Assembly (NCBI GenBank): GCA_035041965.1
Contig: JAPYMA010000173.1
Location: 1 to 64,000, forward strand
Reading direction: 5' to 3'
DNA: 64,000 nt
From: Anisakis pegreffii
Lineage: Eukaryota > Nematoda > Chromadorea > Rhabditida > Anisakidae
The translations under genes were made by a program, and so were the position numbers. Below, piece by piece: positions 9,094-23,774 of this stretch. Numbering within the stretch: position 1 is the first letter of the stretch; each line of letters opens with the position of its first letter. Below the pieces are notes generated by a model that saw only the letters and a program-made list of their open reading frames with translations, was not told where the DNA came from and searched no databases.

Positions 9094-11230
9094 ATACCTT
9101 AATCTAACTAATATTTTGGGTGCAAAATTTGTTCTGTTTATTATTGGTGTATGTATAAATAAATGATACGTTTGCGGTAAGCGCTCTGCCCAACTACACG
9201 ACATACGATAAATCCCTTTCACTACACCTCCAATTTTCATTACCTTCACCTACTCCTACTACACCTTCGCTTTCCATGCTCACTTTTCAAACTATATTCA
9301 TATATAAATACATTTGCATTCTTAATTATTTCACTGTAATCCAACCAGAAATATACACTTTTCCAGCGGTTCAATTTATGCCCCATAAGATTACTATAGA
9401 GAATCGTAACTTTGTTTTGCTTAGGCGAGGCTCCAACATCGACACATACAAACGAATTATTAATAAGTATTTATTAACATAGCACAATAACATTTGTAAA
9501 GATCTCATTATTTGTACAGTGAATAATGGCGATTATACTCAATGGTAATAAGCGATAACGGATGAATAATAGAAGTCGTTCTTATGAAAACAATGATCGC
9601 AAGGGGATACGATATTCAATAGGTAACGTATTCCATTTGGGACATCACTCAACAGTTTGAGAAAAAGTCATCTATGAGAATTCATGGAAAACGACTGTTG
9701 ATTGAAGTCTTCTTTGGCAACAAACAAAGTTCACAATTGTACAGAACAGGAAAGGAACGATCCATAAACTCAGGCATCCAGGCACACCGGAAAAGATGGG
9801 ATTTGGATTTGGTTCTAATCATATTCAACCACTCAGTTCATTGCATTTTATTCAATTATTTGTGCAAGATAGAGGCACTGAATATCTTTAAAATTCTCTT
9901 CAAAATTATGAATTCAGTTTGGAAATGTTAGACAAAATAAAAATAAGTTCATCAAAGATACATTACAATCAACTAGTTGACGCTAGAAACGTCACACTAG
10001 TTGGTTGAAGAAGAAAACCGTTTTATACTCGAATATCCATTGTTTGGAACTGGTTTCAGATCCATTATCAGAACAAAATCTTAGTCGAGTAAGATTATGA
10101 TCGAATTCTATGGGTAGAATCATTTAATAGCTGCCATTATCAGCTAACATTTCAACTATTTTTCTGGCTATTTTTGCACAACGTCCCTACGCTATTCTCT
10201 GTTTCTACGTTTTGAACTTTTCAGTTTGGGAAATTGAGAGAATTGTGTGCCTAGAACCTGAGGATAAGGACACGTCACAGGAAAAGAATTTCAGACGAAA
10301 TATAGAGTGAAGCAAATATTAAACAAAGGCAAATTTCTGGAGACTTGCACGAGAGTATGAAAAAACAATAGGACCTGGGATTGACACAACAAATGTATTA
10401 GCATACAAATATTCGAAGATATCAAGAACAATGCATTCATAAATGGAAAGAAATCACCCGCCACAGCTTATTACTACACAAACAATTCATTGAATGCAAG
10501 CAATTGACACGAAACAAGAGAGAAGACACGACGAACGACTTTCGTTTTCAACTGAAGCATCAACAATAACATTAGAATTATTATAGGCACATAATGACTT
10601 CAAATCACAACAAGTTGATCGAAATGAACTGAATGAATAACAAATTTAGAAAATATAAGATTATTAGGACTTTCATGATATTATATGCGATAAATATGTG
10701 TTGCACATTTTTTGCAAATATATATGAATATATACATGTTGAACTGCCCATTATATTATAGTGTCTGCTAAATAAATAGTTATGAAACATGCAGAACGGA
10801 AACAAGAAAGGAAACGATTTTATTTTGTGCATGTGCTGGAATTTGGAAATAATTTTTCGGACGTCACTGTGGGAGCGAATTAAGCAATTTGGAAAATATC
10901 GTTCTAACAAGTTGAATACTTGACAAATCTGATTTCATCGGTGTGATGTAGACACCAGTATTTTCATTGTGGTATCCATTTTGTTGATCCGTTAAGGAAG
11001 ATCAGCTAGACAGAAGCTGAGAACGAATTGAATAAATTCACTTGGTAAGAAATATTCACTCAATAAATAATGTTTATACCAGCACGTGCACAATACATGA
11101 TAACATTCCAGTTGCCAAGACATACCACATCGTCTTCTTCTAAAGTGCTAGCACGATCGACCGACTCACCGACGTTACACCTACGAACGTTACACCCACA
11201 ATCTGAAAACATCAAGAAGTACTACACAGA
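9094..11230. other. AT-rich stretch without a supported gene
   Basis: Frames here are short (up to 101 codons) and show no recognisable family, no convincing splice pairs and no long repeat. It separates the repeat-rich left end from the DB-module gene. Confidence 0.5.
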
Positions 11231-11245
11231 TGAATGAATAAAATA

Positions 11246-11251
11246 TTTATT
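11246..11251 (-). promoter_or_regulatory. Poly(A) signal of the DB-module gene
   Basis: AATAAA on the minus strand, about 25 nt after the stop codon at 11275-11277. Confidence 0.5.
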
Positions 11252-11274
11252 ACGATGAAGTGATGCTAATGAAT

Positions 11275-13551
11275 CTATGTTATCATATGGATCATGCGAA
11301 ATCCAGACACACGCTTCATTAAATGTTCATGAAATTCAGCATGACAAAGTACACAGCAGAAATTGCTGTTGTCATATTGATAATGAGATGAACGTTCAAT
11401 ACCTCCTGTCCACACCAAGTTCAGGCTCAGCCATACCAAGATAACGGCAGTAATTTCGATTATCTTGATTTCTACTCGCATAATGCAGAATCGCACTCAA
11501 ATATTCCAAACCACAAATGTCCTCATGCGCTGTTCTCAGATATGTGTAGATACACAAACTGTGACATTTCAGTGGGACCTGAAATCATCATGAAATATTC
11601 AAAATAGCCAGAACGTGTACACTTTCTTATGAGAAGAGCTGAGTGAACGACATCCTGGTGGATAAGTGCAGGCGGTGCTCTATTAAGGAATCGTTTGACT
11701 AGAATTTGAGGGGAACGATGCAGAATACGAAGTTTAGAAATAGAAAAAACTAACATGTTGCTGACAGCATGTGCAAAACATATCGTCAACCATTCTCCTT
11801 GGCAAGCAAGGAGAACAAGGTGGACTAGGCAGCTGCGTTCCACAATCTGCATGTATATCGAGATTCGATACAGCAGTTGGTGGATTTTGTACGCATCTGT
11901 TGTGAATATTTGATTGCTGAAGTTCGCCTGAACCTAAAAAATAGAAAATAAGGCATAATTCGAACCATTAGAGCAATTTTCCTATCGACCGACGGCACAG
12001 ATAATCACCTACTATACAGGATTTACAAAATTATATGATAAAGAATTTACCTTCCGCATTTGCATCGCCTTTAATCACTGGGATGTCGAAATGGTTTGGC
12101 GTTATTCGCATGGCATCGCCTGATACTTTGAGCATTTCCGATACTTTTAGAGGTTCACCACCAATTTGGGATGCAGTGGATGCGGGAAATTTGTTACGAG
12201 CTCTTAGCCTGATGTTCCCATGCTCTTGTTTTAACATCGAGGATATCCATGCGTTTCTCTTTCCCTGAAGAAATTGCGAAATACAAGAAAGTCTCAATGG
12301 AACGTTCGCTTCTCTTGCTCGTCAAACTTCCAAATTATTCCTACAGTTAGTCAGAGAAGAGGTGTGGATTATTAGTCATAGTAAAACTTACAGTGACTGG
12401 TTGTGAGCGGCGAGCTGACAGCTTAAGCAGTTCAAGTTTGTGTGGGCAGTGACCATTAACATAAATAAAACAAGTTGTATCACACTTTAGAAGAATTCGA
12501 TCTGTACATCAAAGCAATTCTGGAATATCATCGTATGACGGCAGACTTGGATTCGCTGAGTTTATTTTGGATGCCGTCATGAATGTCAACGCTCTGAAAT
12601 GATTCATTTTATCACAATGATCACTTTTAAGACGTTTTGCCATTGCATAAACTCGAGAACGCTTTTAGCGCTCATCAAGAAATGTCTTCTTTCAGATTCG
12701 ACGATTTTCTTATAAAAGCGAAAATTTTCGAACGATTGCATTTTCACGCAAAACGAAATTGCGAGAGGAAAATGCAGAACATTTATTTCCGTGTAACTCT
12801 GATCAAACATGTTCCTATCATGTCCGACTAATCTAGCAAATAACGATGGCTCATAATCGTTAGATATTCAGTACCTGAGAATCACTTCCTGCCGAAGAGT
12901 CCACCGTATGAACCGGATGAACAACTACAACTTGGTCCTCCAAACAGACCTCCGCCTGATGATGAGTAGGACGAGGAGGAATCGTATCGATCCTTGAAAC
13001 AATATTATTTCTTAATGAATTTATTCTATTCGCTATCCCATCACAATTTTCTCACAATATTGGTGGATATCTTCTGTTCGTCGTTATGAAAATAGAAATT
13101 CAGAATGCGAAATTTCTTAAAGTTTGCAAATGCAGTGAGTAAAATCAGGTGGAAGTGTATGCATTAAAAGTGTGCTTAAAATGGAAGTTTACGATGCTTT
13201 TTACGTATCGCATGAATCTATTCATTGCTTGAAGAGTAATTCGTTGTTATTGTAATTGTTATTGAAGTAATTGTTAAGTAGTAATTGTACTTGTTGTTAA
13301 TTAAAGTAATTCGTTGTGAAGATTATGATGAACTCGAATCGATGCATTAATGAAACACCGTGAAATGTGTGCACTTGCATAGGATATCGTAAACAATCAA
13401 CTAACTCACTTTTTGTCGATTATTACTTTTATCAAAAAGACCACCGCCTCCTCCTCCTTGTTGCAAATATGAATCACTGCTAACTCCGCCCACACCTCGT
13501 GTTGTCCAATTACCGCCGTTCATTCCACTCCCGAGTCCATAGCTGCTTACG
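11275..13551 (-). CDS. Gly/Ser-rich, Cys-rich protein with C-terminal DB-type module
   Basis: Seven phase-linked exons on the minus strand: 13551-13410, 12992-12875, 12501-12392, 12264-12051, 11933-11755, 11578-11403 and 11365-11275 (stop). The first two encode Gly/Ser-rich sequence with repeated GGGLFGG-like motifs. The third encodes CDTTCFIYVNGHCPHKLE. The last three encode CTCCQQHVPLKCHSLCIY, a Cys/Leu-rich stretch, QDNRNYCRYLGM and FCCVLCHAEF. This pattern (CC..VP..C..C.Y ... DN..C ... C..C) is that of the nematode-specific DB module, found in secreted proteins of unknown function. All splice phases agree, but a TGA at 12882-12884 is in frame four codons before the exon 2 donor. The last intron is only 37 nt. 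The start and any signal peptide are not located. The exons look real; whether the gene is intact is open. Confidence 0.6.
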
Positions 13552-14830
13552 CTGTAAAGTATGACAACGGTAACTTGATTATTTGCAATGTACGGTAAAC
13601 ATTCCCGTTTGAGAGATTGCTTAGATCAATGTAGAGACAAACTGGAGACAAGTGCGTGTTTTACTGCTACGTTTAATTTAGTTAAATTGCTCGCCAATCA
13701 GCTCTTAGTGCAATATGAGTGAGTGGATAATGAAAGTCATTATTCACCATAAGAGTAGCAGTATGTTTTTGCACGATTCAATTCAATAGAACTGCGAAAA
13801 ACAACATATTCAATTTCATTTACAATATCTAAAACCGAAGAACTTCAGAGGAATTTCATTCAGATATTTATTTGAATCAAAAACAATATTACAACGTTAA
13901 TGAGGAAAGCAAATTGCGGAATAAGATGAAATGTTTTGTTGGATGTGAACGCGATTTCGCATTTCTTCACAACAACTCATCAATCACTTAATTGAAATGC
14001 GAAACGAATAATCATATCATCAATTATCACGAGTCATTTCTTCATTCCATCGTTCCTAATTAAATCACTTGACCCGAAACAAACGCAATCAAAACTAGGT
14101 CATTCTCATCAAAACGTCAATAAAACTTTTCAATTCAAGAGTACGTTAAGATGGAAACTTTTTTAGCAACGAGACAAAGAATGCGTTTTTTGCAGCGAAT
14201 TTAACGTTGCTGTTGTTTTGCTATTGCTAGAAATAATTCAGAGTCGTTTAGTCAACGCAAAATCTGAATCGCTTAGATGACTGACTCCTGAGGTTTCCTG
14301 ATTAATGAAAGTCATCGATTACAGACAGTGTAGCTCATGGATGACATTGAATTATGATAATCTAATCATACAATTCAATTGCTTTCAACATCCTCTGTCA
14401 ATTGTCAATTGTTGTCCTACTGACCCTGATCATTGAGTGTTTCAAATGTGATCAACAGATTGCGCAACGTGTAAAGATAACTGATGAATTGATCAAGTGT
14501 GAAATTGCTCAAAGCCGAGTGAATGCCGTTCAATCCAAGTTCAGATTCACACTGATATCGCCACTCACTTTCATTAGTGAGTTGCGACAACTTAGTTGAT
14601 TTTTGTTCACGCTGGTCAACTAAAGCAGAAATGATCAAAAGTCGTTGCGAAAAGATTTCAGAAGGTTTAGAGAAGACAATTTCTCCAGGATGCACTCATC
14701 GACACTACTCAATCATACATTCACCTTTTTGAAATAAAAACGTGCATTCATTTCCTGTGTCATTTGAAAAGTTCACAGGAAAGTTTAATCGAGAGATTTA
14801 TGAATGAAAAAGCAACAAACCTAGAATTAC
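13552..14830. other. Probable intron or intergenic, no exon identified
   Basis: If 14831-15004 belongs to the DB-module gene, this is intron and must hide at least one more exon, since the phases do not meet. I could not find it. Otherwise AT-rich and featureless. Confidence 0.35.
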
Positions 14831-15004
14831 TCTGCGTCTGCAGGTCGGACAAGGCGAGTCCAATACGCGGGGCTTGCGGTTCGGGTAGAATGGTTGCGGA
14901 TTTTGATGAATTGGTTCACAAAAAAAATTGAACGCTCTGATTGAGTTCGACTGGAGTACGCGTGGTACGTAACTGAAATCACAGCGCACGATAGTTGTTG
15001 ACTT
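14831..15004 (-). CDS. Candidate single exon of a secreted Cys/Pro-containing protein
   Basis: An open 58-codon segment on the minus strand is bounded by an acceptor (tttcag before AAG TCA) and a donor (AGA then gtaatt). It encodes FFCEPIHQNPQPFYPNRK followed by DSPCPTCRRR. The composition (paired Cys, Pro, Arg) is unlike random AT-rich frames. It may be a 5' exon of the DB-module gene downstream on the same strand, but its donor is phase 0 whereas exon 13551-13410 needs phase 2. Confidence 0.35.
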
Positions 15005-18000
15005 CTGAAATTGCGTTGATCGACATTAGTGACAGCAGTCACTGAATGGAAAGAAACGTTTGCGGTATTGACGTCTTTAACGAACGCACGAACGACACTG
15101 ACAATTTTAGCCACAAAACTTTACACATGAACAATTCAATCAGTAATATCCGATCGATTAATAAACAAGTAAATTAATCAACAATAGACATTTTGAAAGT
15201 ATATAAGTGTCACAAATGTTATGAAACTTCAGCAAATTCTTTTTCGAAATAAACATTAACTGCAAAATATCTCTCAGACCGTCCAAAAAATTGAAACGTT
15301 GATAGTATCAGTAAAGGTTCGATGTTTTTTGCTTTCCTCCCCATGGAGTGGCGTGCGTTTGCATGGAATTCAACAACTTAAAATATCTTAGGGATCCGTC
15401 ATGTTCATATCTATAGCGCAAAGATCTGTTTATGGCTTGGATATATTGTTCGTTATGTAATCGTCAAATTGCACCCAGTAGAAATGGCCGATGTTTTGCA
15501 CGCTTTGTTTTGCATCTAATGCGGAATCCATACGGAAAGCTTCTGAAACAGTGATCTAGAATTGTGAACGTTCTCTATATCAGCCGTAATATCACACAAC
15601 AAAGAATCATGTTCGTGTACTTCGACTGTTGTGCACTGTCTTTACCGCAACTTAACCTTGAGTTGTTCAATACGTCAAAATAACGAAACGTTTCCAATAA
15701 ATGTACTTCGAATTTAAAGAGGGTCGAAAAGCTGGATAGTGCAAGATATGCACATAGAATTTCTCATCTCGTTTCATAGATGAATCAATGAAAAAAGAAC
15801 AATTTCGAATCGCTGGAAGAGATAGTTTCGAACGGTTGCGATTTGAGATTTATGTTCTGAATGAACCATTATAACAAATAGATCGTGGATGAATTTTTGG
15901 TTCAGTGTATGTATTAAATACAAACAACTGAGCGATTGTTCCTTTGTAACACACTCTGTCAAAAGTTTCATTTATTTTTTGTTGCATTCAATCCAAATTA
16001 CATTGTTCTTGTAAAGTGAAAGACGATGAAAAATGTGCATAATGATTCCTTCCTCTTCAAAACTCCTCTCTACAGTCCCGATTAATCGCCACTTAAACGA
16101 TTCAACATCAAGATTCGCTAATTCAAGAAAGAAAACTCCTGTAGCGAATGAAAGACGGCTTAGCTGAATTTTTTCTAGTGAAAGAGAAATTGTTGCTGTG
16201 GTGATAGGATTTCTACCGAATCTTTCAGGTTTTAGCACTCAATTATACATGATCACATTATGTTCCATGTATCTTTCCCATCCTAGCTACAAAAAAAAGC
16301 ATTCATGATTATGCACTCTTTGAGCAAATCTATTTCATCATCCTTTATATCTTTGGGCGCCGGGTCCACTACACAACGTCGATTAGCATTTAGTTGGAAA
16401 GGTGTTTAGTTGGTGCTTTGGAACACAAGAAATGTTTCTGTTGTGTCTGCGTACAGTGTTTATTTTGGTCCATCAATAGTTCCAGTACGCATTTTTACAG
16501 CGAGTGGTATGGCGATTTCGAGATAGAATCAGTGGAAAAAAATCGCAATCAAGCACAGACCATCGAATTTCAAATCACTCAGAATGTTTCTTGCAGCAGA
16601 TCTCGCGCAAATTCAGTTCGTGTATAAGAAGGCTTTGCGATAAACGTTTACGCAAATAGCGGAATAATAGATATATGAGAGCAATGAAGACATGAGACGA
16701 TGACCCAGAATAGCAACTGGTGAAGAACGGAAAATTTTCTTTTGCATCAGAAAATGGCGTCAGATATAAAAATTATACGCATGCATATGGAAAAAGTTCA
16801 GAGTCGCTGTTTGCACTGAATGCTCAAGAATGTATTCAAAAATAGTTGGAGAACAAAAAAGTGCGACGAAGATGCTGGCAAAATGAGGCAGTGCAGCAAA
16901 AACAGGAACAAAGTAGATCAGTAGCACTGATTTGAAAACGGCTGAATATGGCTATGGATCAACGATCTGTTGAGAATAGAATGTTACGCATCAGAGATAT
17001 TGCATCGATTGTGAAAACTAGAGGAATTTCCCTATTCGATATGCTAATGATCAACTGAGCGCAGCGAAACGATACGAAAATATTCCGAGGAACACAGTGA
17101 ACGGCATCGCAGTAACGCAATTCACGAAGACACTAGAGTATCAAGCGATCAAGAAGAACAAACAGTGACACCCAGTGGTGACATCGGTGAATCTCTTGAG
17201 CCAACCGAAATGACACGATAGACCCGTGTTGATCAGGTGTGATAACAAATGTGATAGGGATTAGTAAGAGTGATGAACTGCTGTTGTTGTTATTGCACAT
17301 AGCCTCAAGGAGGCACTAGCGTAAAGCAGCTAGCCGCAATCTAATCAAGGGCAGGGCAATCACTGAGATAACGTATATCTGTGTCGGTGAATGATCGGGT
17401 GATGAATGGCGACAACAAGCTTTGCAGTGACCGCTCGACGTGAAGCGATGCAAACGGAATATAGCGAATCATAAACAAATCGTTTGATTCGGCAATGTGA
17501 TGAGAAGATCGAATGAGTTTAACGGAACGATCGTTACATAGTAGCACCTAATTCGACGTGTTTAATGATCCGATTTCGCTCGTATGCACCGCCCATTTCC
17601 CGAATTTGTGCCCCTCCCAATTGCGATGGTACTGCCATGCTAATAAGAATGATGCTGATGGTGACGATGATAATAACAATGATGAGATGATGACGACGAT
17701 AGTGATAATCACTTTTGAATTCTTCGATATCTTCAATCACTTCGAGAAAATCATATGAAAAGTGATATTTTGTGACCACATTCAATTGTGTCTAGCAGAA
17801 GAAGTGATCTCATAGAAAGTGATCAAAACGATATTATGTGATAACAAAGAGCGGTATATGTTCGTAATTGCAATTATACATTGAAATTCAACGATATTTC
17901 ACTTTTCAATTAGTCGTTACTAACTTTAAATTACTTTTTGTTGCAACGAAAACTACTATGTATTGGTACATTTGTCATTAGACAACTACTGGATTTTATG

Positions 18001-18928
18001 TGAAATAAGATTGGTAGTAAAGACTGACTAGAAGCGGATAAAATTCTTAAGATAACCATATCAGTAATACTACGTGAAGATAGCAGTAACGAAACATTCG
18101 TCAAAACAACTTTCTTCAGCACTTATTGTACATTATGAAAGAAAAGCTGAACATGGGGATAGTCTGCTTTCCGAGTTAACATTCGGTACTGATAAATCAA
18201 ACGCTACTGAGCGGGAACATTAATCAAGACAAGCGAATGAGGTTTTAGTAGTAGACAACAACATAATAAAAGCAAAACACTTTCGCACGATTGCACTTCC
18301 TTAAAATTCAACGGGGAAGTAAATTTTCCAAAGATTTCTTCAGCCCGAAGACTTTTAATCCAACGATGTTCGGGTTCCGGAAAATCGCTTCCAGCTATAT
18401 TTTGTAGATTAATTTTGATCGGTGGCGCTTAAAGAAATCTGTCGATATTTTTTGGTGAGCTAACGTGTTCAACCACGTCATAAACTCAACTGTTCATTTC
18501 ATTCGGATCAAAACATGTAACCACAAAGAAGGCGATTACTCCGACTGATCAACTTCTCAAATATTGCAGGAGAAAGAATGATTATAAGGTTCATCTATTA
18601 ACAATAATTCATAGTTCTTGATATACTGCTGGTTCTTGGTTCATATTAGGGATTGTGCAATTCTTCGTAAATTTCAATTCAGTTTCGAAACTTTCACCGA
18701 AGTTCAAAACTTTCGCCGATTCGATCAACAGTGATTTCTCAACAAATTCTATTGATCAACGGTAATTTTCGACCGGAGCACAAAAAGCGATTTATGTCTG
18801 AAAAAAGGATCGAAACTTATATTTGTATTGTTGCTCAAAAAAGTTGCTTTTTTGAGCAAAATTTATGGGCATAAGAAATAGAAGCGAAAATAACAAGAAT
18901 AAATCACTCATTTGTAGTGATCAATGAT

Positions 18929-18976
18929 AGATGAGTGATTGTTTATAGATGAGTGATTGTTTATAGATGAGTGATC
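18929..18976. repeat. 18-bp tandem repeat
   Basis: Unit agatgagtgattgtttat occurs twice in full and once in part. Flanking copies of gtgatcaatgatagatgag / gtgatcaatgataaatgag extend it loosely. Confidence 0.8.
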
Positions 18977-21900
18977 AATGATAAATGAGAGGTTTTTTCG
19001 AAGTTTTTTTATGCGAAGAATGTTTCTTCAGATGCACTTTTCACATCCGATTTCTCAGTGAACATGTAGGATTTTGTGATGTTCAATTGGCCACTCTCAG
19101 TGAAACAATGGAATGAGATGCGATCAAATAAAATTATTCCAAGCGAACAATGAAACAACTTTCAGTGAAGAAATTTCCTAACTATACGAGCGAATAATGG
19201 ATAAAACTAAGAGACCGACCATAAGATTGCAAATAAAAAGCATACTTCTGAACAAGTTAAAAATTTCGTATCGAAACTCATCAAATATCTATTGAATGAA
19301 TCATAAAAACCTGTAATGAGAATGCAATTCTTAATGTAAAATACAATTCTAGTAAAAATGGATTGAATTAAAATAAGATATTGCGACAATGAACCAATAC
19401 GAACGATTATTTAGTCATTTTCAGCATGCAAAGACTTTTGAGGAAGCATTTTGACAGCGTTATCCGGTGAGTTGAGACTCGCGACGGTGCTCAAAGGTTG
19501 ATCAGACACCGAAATCTGCACTGATAAACGCACTTTCGATCACTATATATGCAGAATCGTTGAGCACTGATCCTACGCAACATTCATTACACATTCCAAT
19601 GATGTAATTATTGGGATATTATGTGGATAATGACATCATTTTGGATGAATCATTTTGAAAAGTTTCTCTAATTCGTCAATATCTTGATCTGTTCAAGGGT
19701 CACATTAGTGAGATGTTCGAAATCCAGAGCGATAATCACGTGAACGATCACGCATGACCTTTCGATTCTCGAGCTGAACTTCAAACAGCACATTGTTTAT
19801 GGGAGTGGTACAGAGCAATTGCACATTCTCACGATTCGATATCACTCAAAACGGATGAAATACTAGTGGCATCGCTCTGTCGAATATGAAATCTTCTGGG
19901 CTAAAACTTCATACTTTTAAATGTCGAAACATTTGAACTGACACAGACTACTTTATTTCAAACAAAATCAAGCAAGGTTTCACTCTCACAATGCTCTTTA
20001 TTCCCTGGACTGCTAGTGGGTCAACCAAAAACCTTTCTTAAAATTCCTCAAAAATATTCTTCAAATTTCATTTGAATTCTTCGTTTCAAATTTATGAATG
20101 ATAGTCCAGTTGCGCAAGTCAGTTTGAAGTTTGTGAAGACTTCTTAGCATTATATCATTTGGTGATAAGCACTGATAAACCTTATCCGTCGACACATTCA
20201 TTCAGTCATAATCTTACTTTTGCATTCATTCGTGTGCTGCTTAACTTCTTTTTCACAAATACCACGCAAGGTTTTCACAGAAGTCGCACTTTCTCAAACA
20301 CGGTCAAAGAATTCAGCCTTTTTATCGAAAGCTACCTCATGATACTGCTTCGAAACAGATACTTCGTTTGTGGGAAAGCGGTGAAAGCAGAATCATTATC
20401 GAGGTTATTCAGAAAAACATTCAATCATTTTTGTGTGACATCAAGAAAAAAATTGGTTCAAAATTAGTTGTTGAAAATTTTATGCGTTCTTCGAGTGTAC
20501 AGTATCAGTGAACTTTAATTGGTTTAGATCTCAGTCGCTTCACCGCACATGGCACCGTCTGATCACGGAAATTCGATGAGACGGCTTCCATAACAAGCGC
20601 TTTTTGTGCGTGTTGTAACAAACGACGAAAGCGCGAAAGCAACGCTGTTGTTCACCGTCGTATTCCCTTAACCCCTAAAATAGGCCACTCGTCCCTGACC
20701 CATTTTCCCAAATTCCACTTTCTCATTGCATTCGACTCCAATGATAAATAATTCTTCACATCAACCATTGAAGCATACGTCTGTCTCACTACAAACAAAC
20801 ACCTACTGAATCATCAACGAATATCATCCACTCTTTCACGTATATCGCTTCCTCTATCAATTTCCAGCATCGTCACTATTGCCAAAAAAATACGCAATCA
20901 TATTAAGATATGATCGTGTCATACAATCAGATCTCGCTGATGTGATTTAACCAATGATTTAACGTCAACAATTTCATATCCAACTGCAAAATGCAAAACT
21001 GAAAAACAGAACAAAACAACAACCTAATTAAAACATTTCTACAAAGTCGACGAAAATTTCCACACATCATTTCCAATCAAATCAATCAACGAAACGTTCT
21101 TCAGCAATCGCAATCGGCACTATTTGCATTTATTCTTTCATAACGATAAGTCTTACATAATCGATGCAAAAGCTGATAACGAAAACTGAGCAAAGCCCCT
21201 TTCATTCATTCGCACAGGTGCTGTTCCTATTCACATTTTAAGATATATTCCTAATGAAACGTATCAGTTTCATTCAAATTCAACATTCCACTGATAAAAT
21301 TATCACTGGAGTTAAGTCAGACAACGGCATAAGTGGAATACACCCAGCTTAGATGGTATGATACTCAAGGTGCTCGTGCACAGCAATGAAAAATCCTTGA
21401 GCACACCAAGTGAGCAGTAAAACTGTTGAACTTATCTCAGAATTCCAGTTCCATCCTGAATCACCCGTCATGGTTTCGTATCTCCGTTCATTGCACAACG
21501 CTCATTGACGATCGAAACTAAGAGTCAGCCCACCAAAAGTGGTCTTGGGCAGCACGACCATAAACTTTCGACGAGATCTCGAAGGGCGAAAGGGATCGAT
21601 TGATCGCGAACATGATGAAAACGAATGAAACGATGAAAATCTCAGAAAAACGTGAAGAATGCGAAAGAGATTTATCTCGATTCGCAACGTTTTTCGATGC
21701 TGGTGTTGTGTGGCACGTGTCCTAAATATTTCGTTCAGATATCGTCGTCGAATCAAATAGTGAATTTGATTGCGAAATTTCATTTGATTTATTGACTATG
21801 CCGATCGATTAGTCATCTTTTTTTTGTATAATACAATCACCTTATTCAATATCGTTGCGAGGAATCAGCATATTTATTATGCAATAGAGAAATGAAGATG

Positions 21901-22705
21901 AGATCTGATCCGCTGTTTTTGCTCTACTTTTGGATTGGTTTGAACCTGTTCTAAGACTGATCATTTTATGAGTGATCAAGCTAGATGCTTGATAAGCCTA
22001 ATAACAGTTCAGTATCGACAACCGTGATGCTAACTGAGAACAGTTCATTTGAAAAAGTTATTTTCAGCTTCTTGCAATGGCTCCGTTCGAATGTTCAGCA
22101 CGAGGTTCTGTTAGAATGGATTACCCAGCATATTTACTATGTTCTTCTCTAGGTGTTCGATACGATTTTGCCTTCGAAGCAGTTGCTATCCGATAAATAG
22201 TGCATCAGGTTTCTGTCGACAAGAATCGACTAGAAATGCATTCGACTGTTTCCATCGTCAAGCAGTCAGTGCGATGATGAAAGTGAATCATAAAACTTCG
22301 AGAATTTCGTTTCAAAACATAGTTGGGTCACCATCAACTGCAAATTTCATTCAGCCGTTTTCAAAACGAGTGATTTTTTCGTTTGAGCGGAACGCTTTTT
22401 GCAAAACAGAAGACGACCTGAATAGTCGTCAAATGAAAGAATCGCGAACTTTCGAGATTAGAATGTGTTCATGAAATCGATTTCTCATCGAAAATCGATA
22501 GTCTAGCATAGAAACATTTTGTCAATTCCAATACCAACTGTAAGTGATTAAACCCTCAATGAACCTGTAGAATTTTTGCGGTATCGCAGCAATAACACAT
22601 TCCATAGTAAGCATTAAAAGTAGGTGAATATTCCAATTCATCACGCACTCTACGGTGATCATTCATTTGATTTGTTGTTGTTTACTGAATACTTTGTTCG
22701 TGAAT

Positions 22706-22743
22706 GACACGAACAATAACAACAGCAACAACAACAACAACAT
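22706..22743. repeat. Imperfect CAA/AAC microsatellite
   Basis: About a dozen caa/aac triplets with interruptions. Confidence 0.7.
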
Positions 22744-23774
22744 CAATATGGCAATGCGCATAAAATATTACTGAACAGATTTAGAACAGCCCAGATCTGA
22801 GTGACACTCAAGGTCATATCCATTCATCGGTCAAATTCAGCGATATCTGGCAATAATAATAATATTTATTGAAAGGATATTTGCATAGTGGCAGGAATTC
22901 TCGTCAGCAATACAACTTAACAATTAAGGGATAATAATCTTTGAACGAATGTTTTGCGCTAAATGTGTATCGATTTGAGATGTCTGAAAGTCTGTCTTAT
23001 TGAACCTAAATTGAGTTTGTGAATGCATAAAAGTTTGTGTAAGTGGAAACAGATAATCCAAAATGAAAGTGTGCAAACACTGATCCATCCTTTCACTCAT
23101 TTATTTGCACAGAAAACTTCTTGAATTTTGAGTGAAATGGCGCACAGCAGTGGGTTCTTATGACCTGAGCAGTATAAAAATTTGTGGCGAGAAATGAAAG
23201 TGATGCTGATTTGAAGACGATAAAGTGAACTTGTTGACAGTGACTGACTGACACGCACTTTGTTTTCGCAGCCACTTGATGGTTTTGCTAAGAAATTCAA
23301 CGTGTACTGAAGGTCAACAAATTGCCTTCATTGTAAGAGAGTTCGCTACTGTACTGGCCTTCAACCTTTTACAGTAACAACTCACGTATTGTTATCGATG
23401 AGCAACTAGATACGATCGCAGTTGTCGGTCTAGATGACAAGTGACGAACCATAAGATGGTGTCTGTTGTGATGAGTTTAATAGCGCCATCTGTTACGCAA
23501 GATTTGTAAGGGCCACCACCTGAAATACGTTTAACGTGGAGCTGTGATGTGAATGCCCTCAATGACCCAATTTTATTTAAACACTTCATAGACTTCGGCA
23601 CATTCTTCACAAATCAAAATTTAGAGCAATTCGTCGATGTGCTTTCTATCGTTTGATGGTTTTTTGTGCTTCATTTGACGATGACATTCAAACGGTCGAA
23701 GACAGCTGATTTGCAACCAATTCCTTACGAACACTACCGATTCCAACGATCATCCGATGTAACTTTTAAAACTT

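Noticed and set aside
9165..9205. gcggtaagcgctctgcccaa as a tRNA or SINE head
   Set aside because: Only a short resemblance to a tRNA D-arm/anticodon region; no acceptor stem or B box follows.
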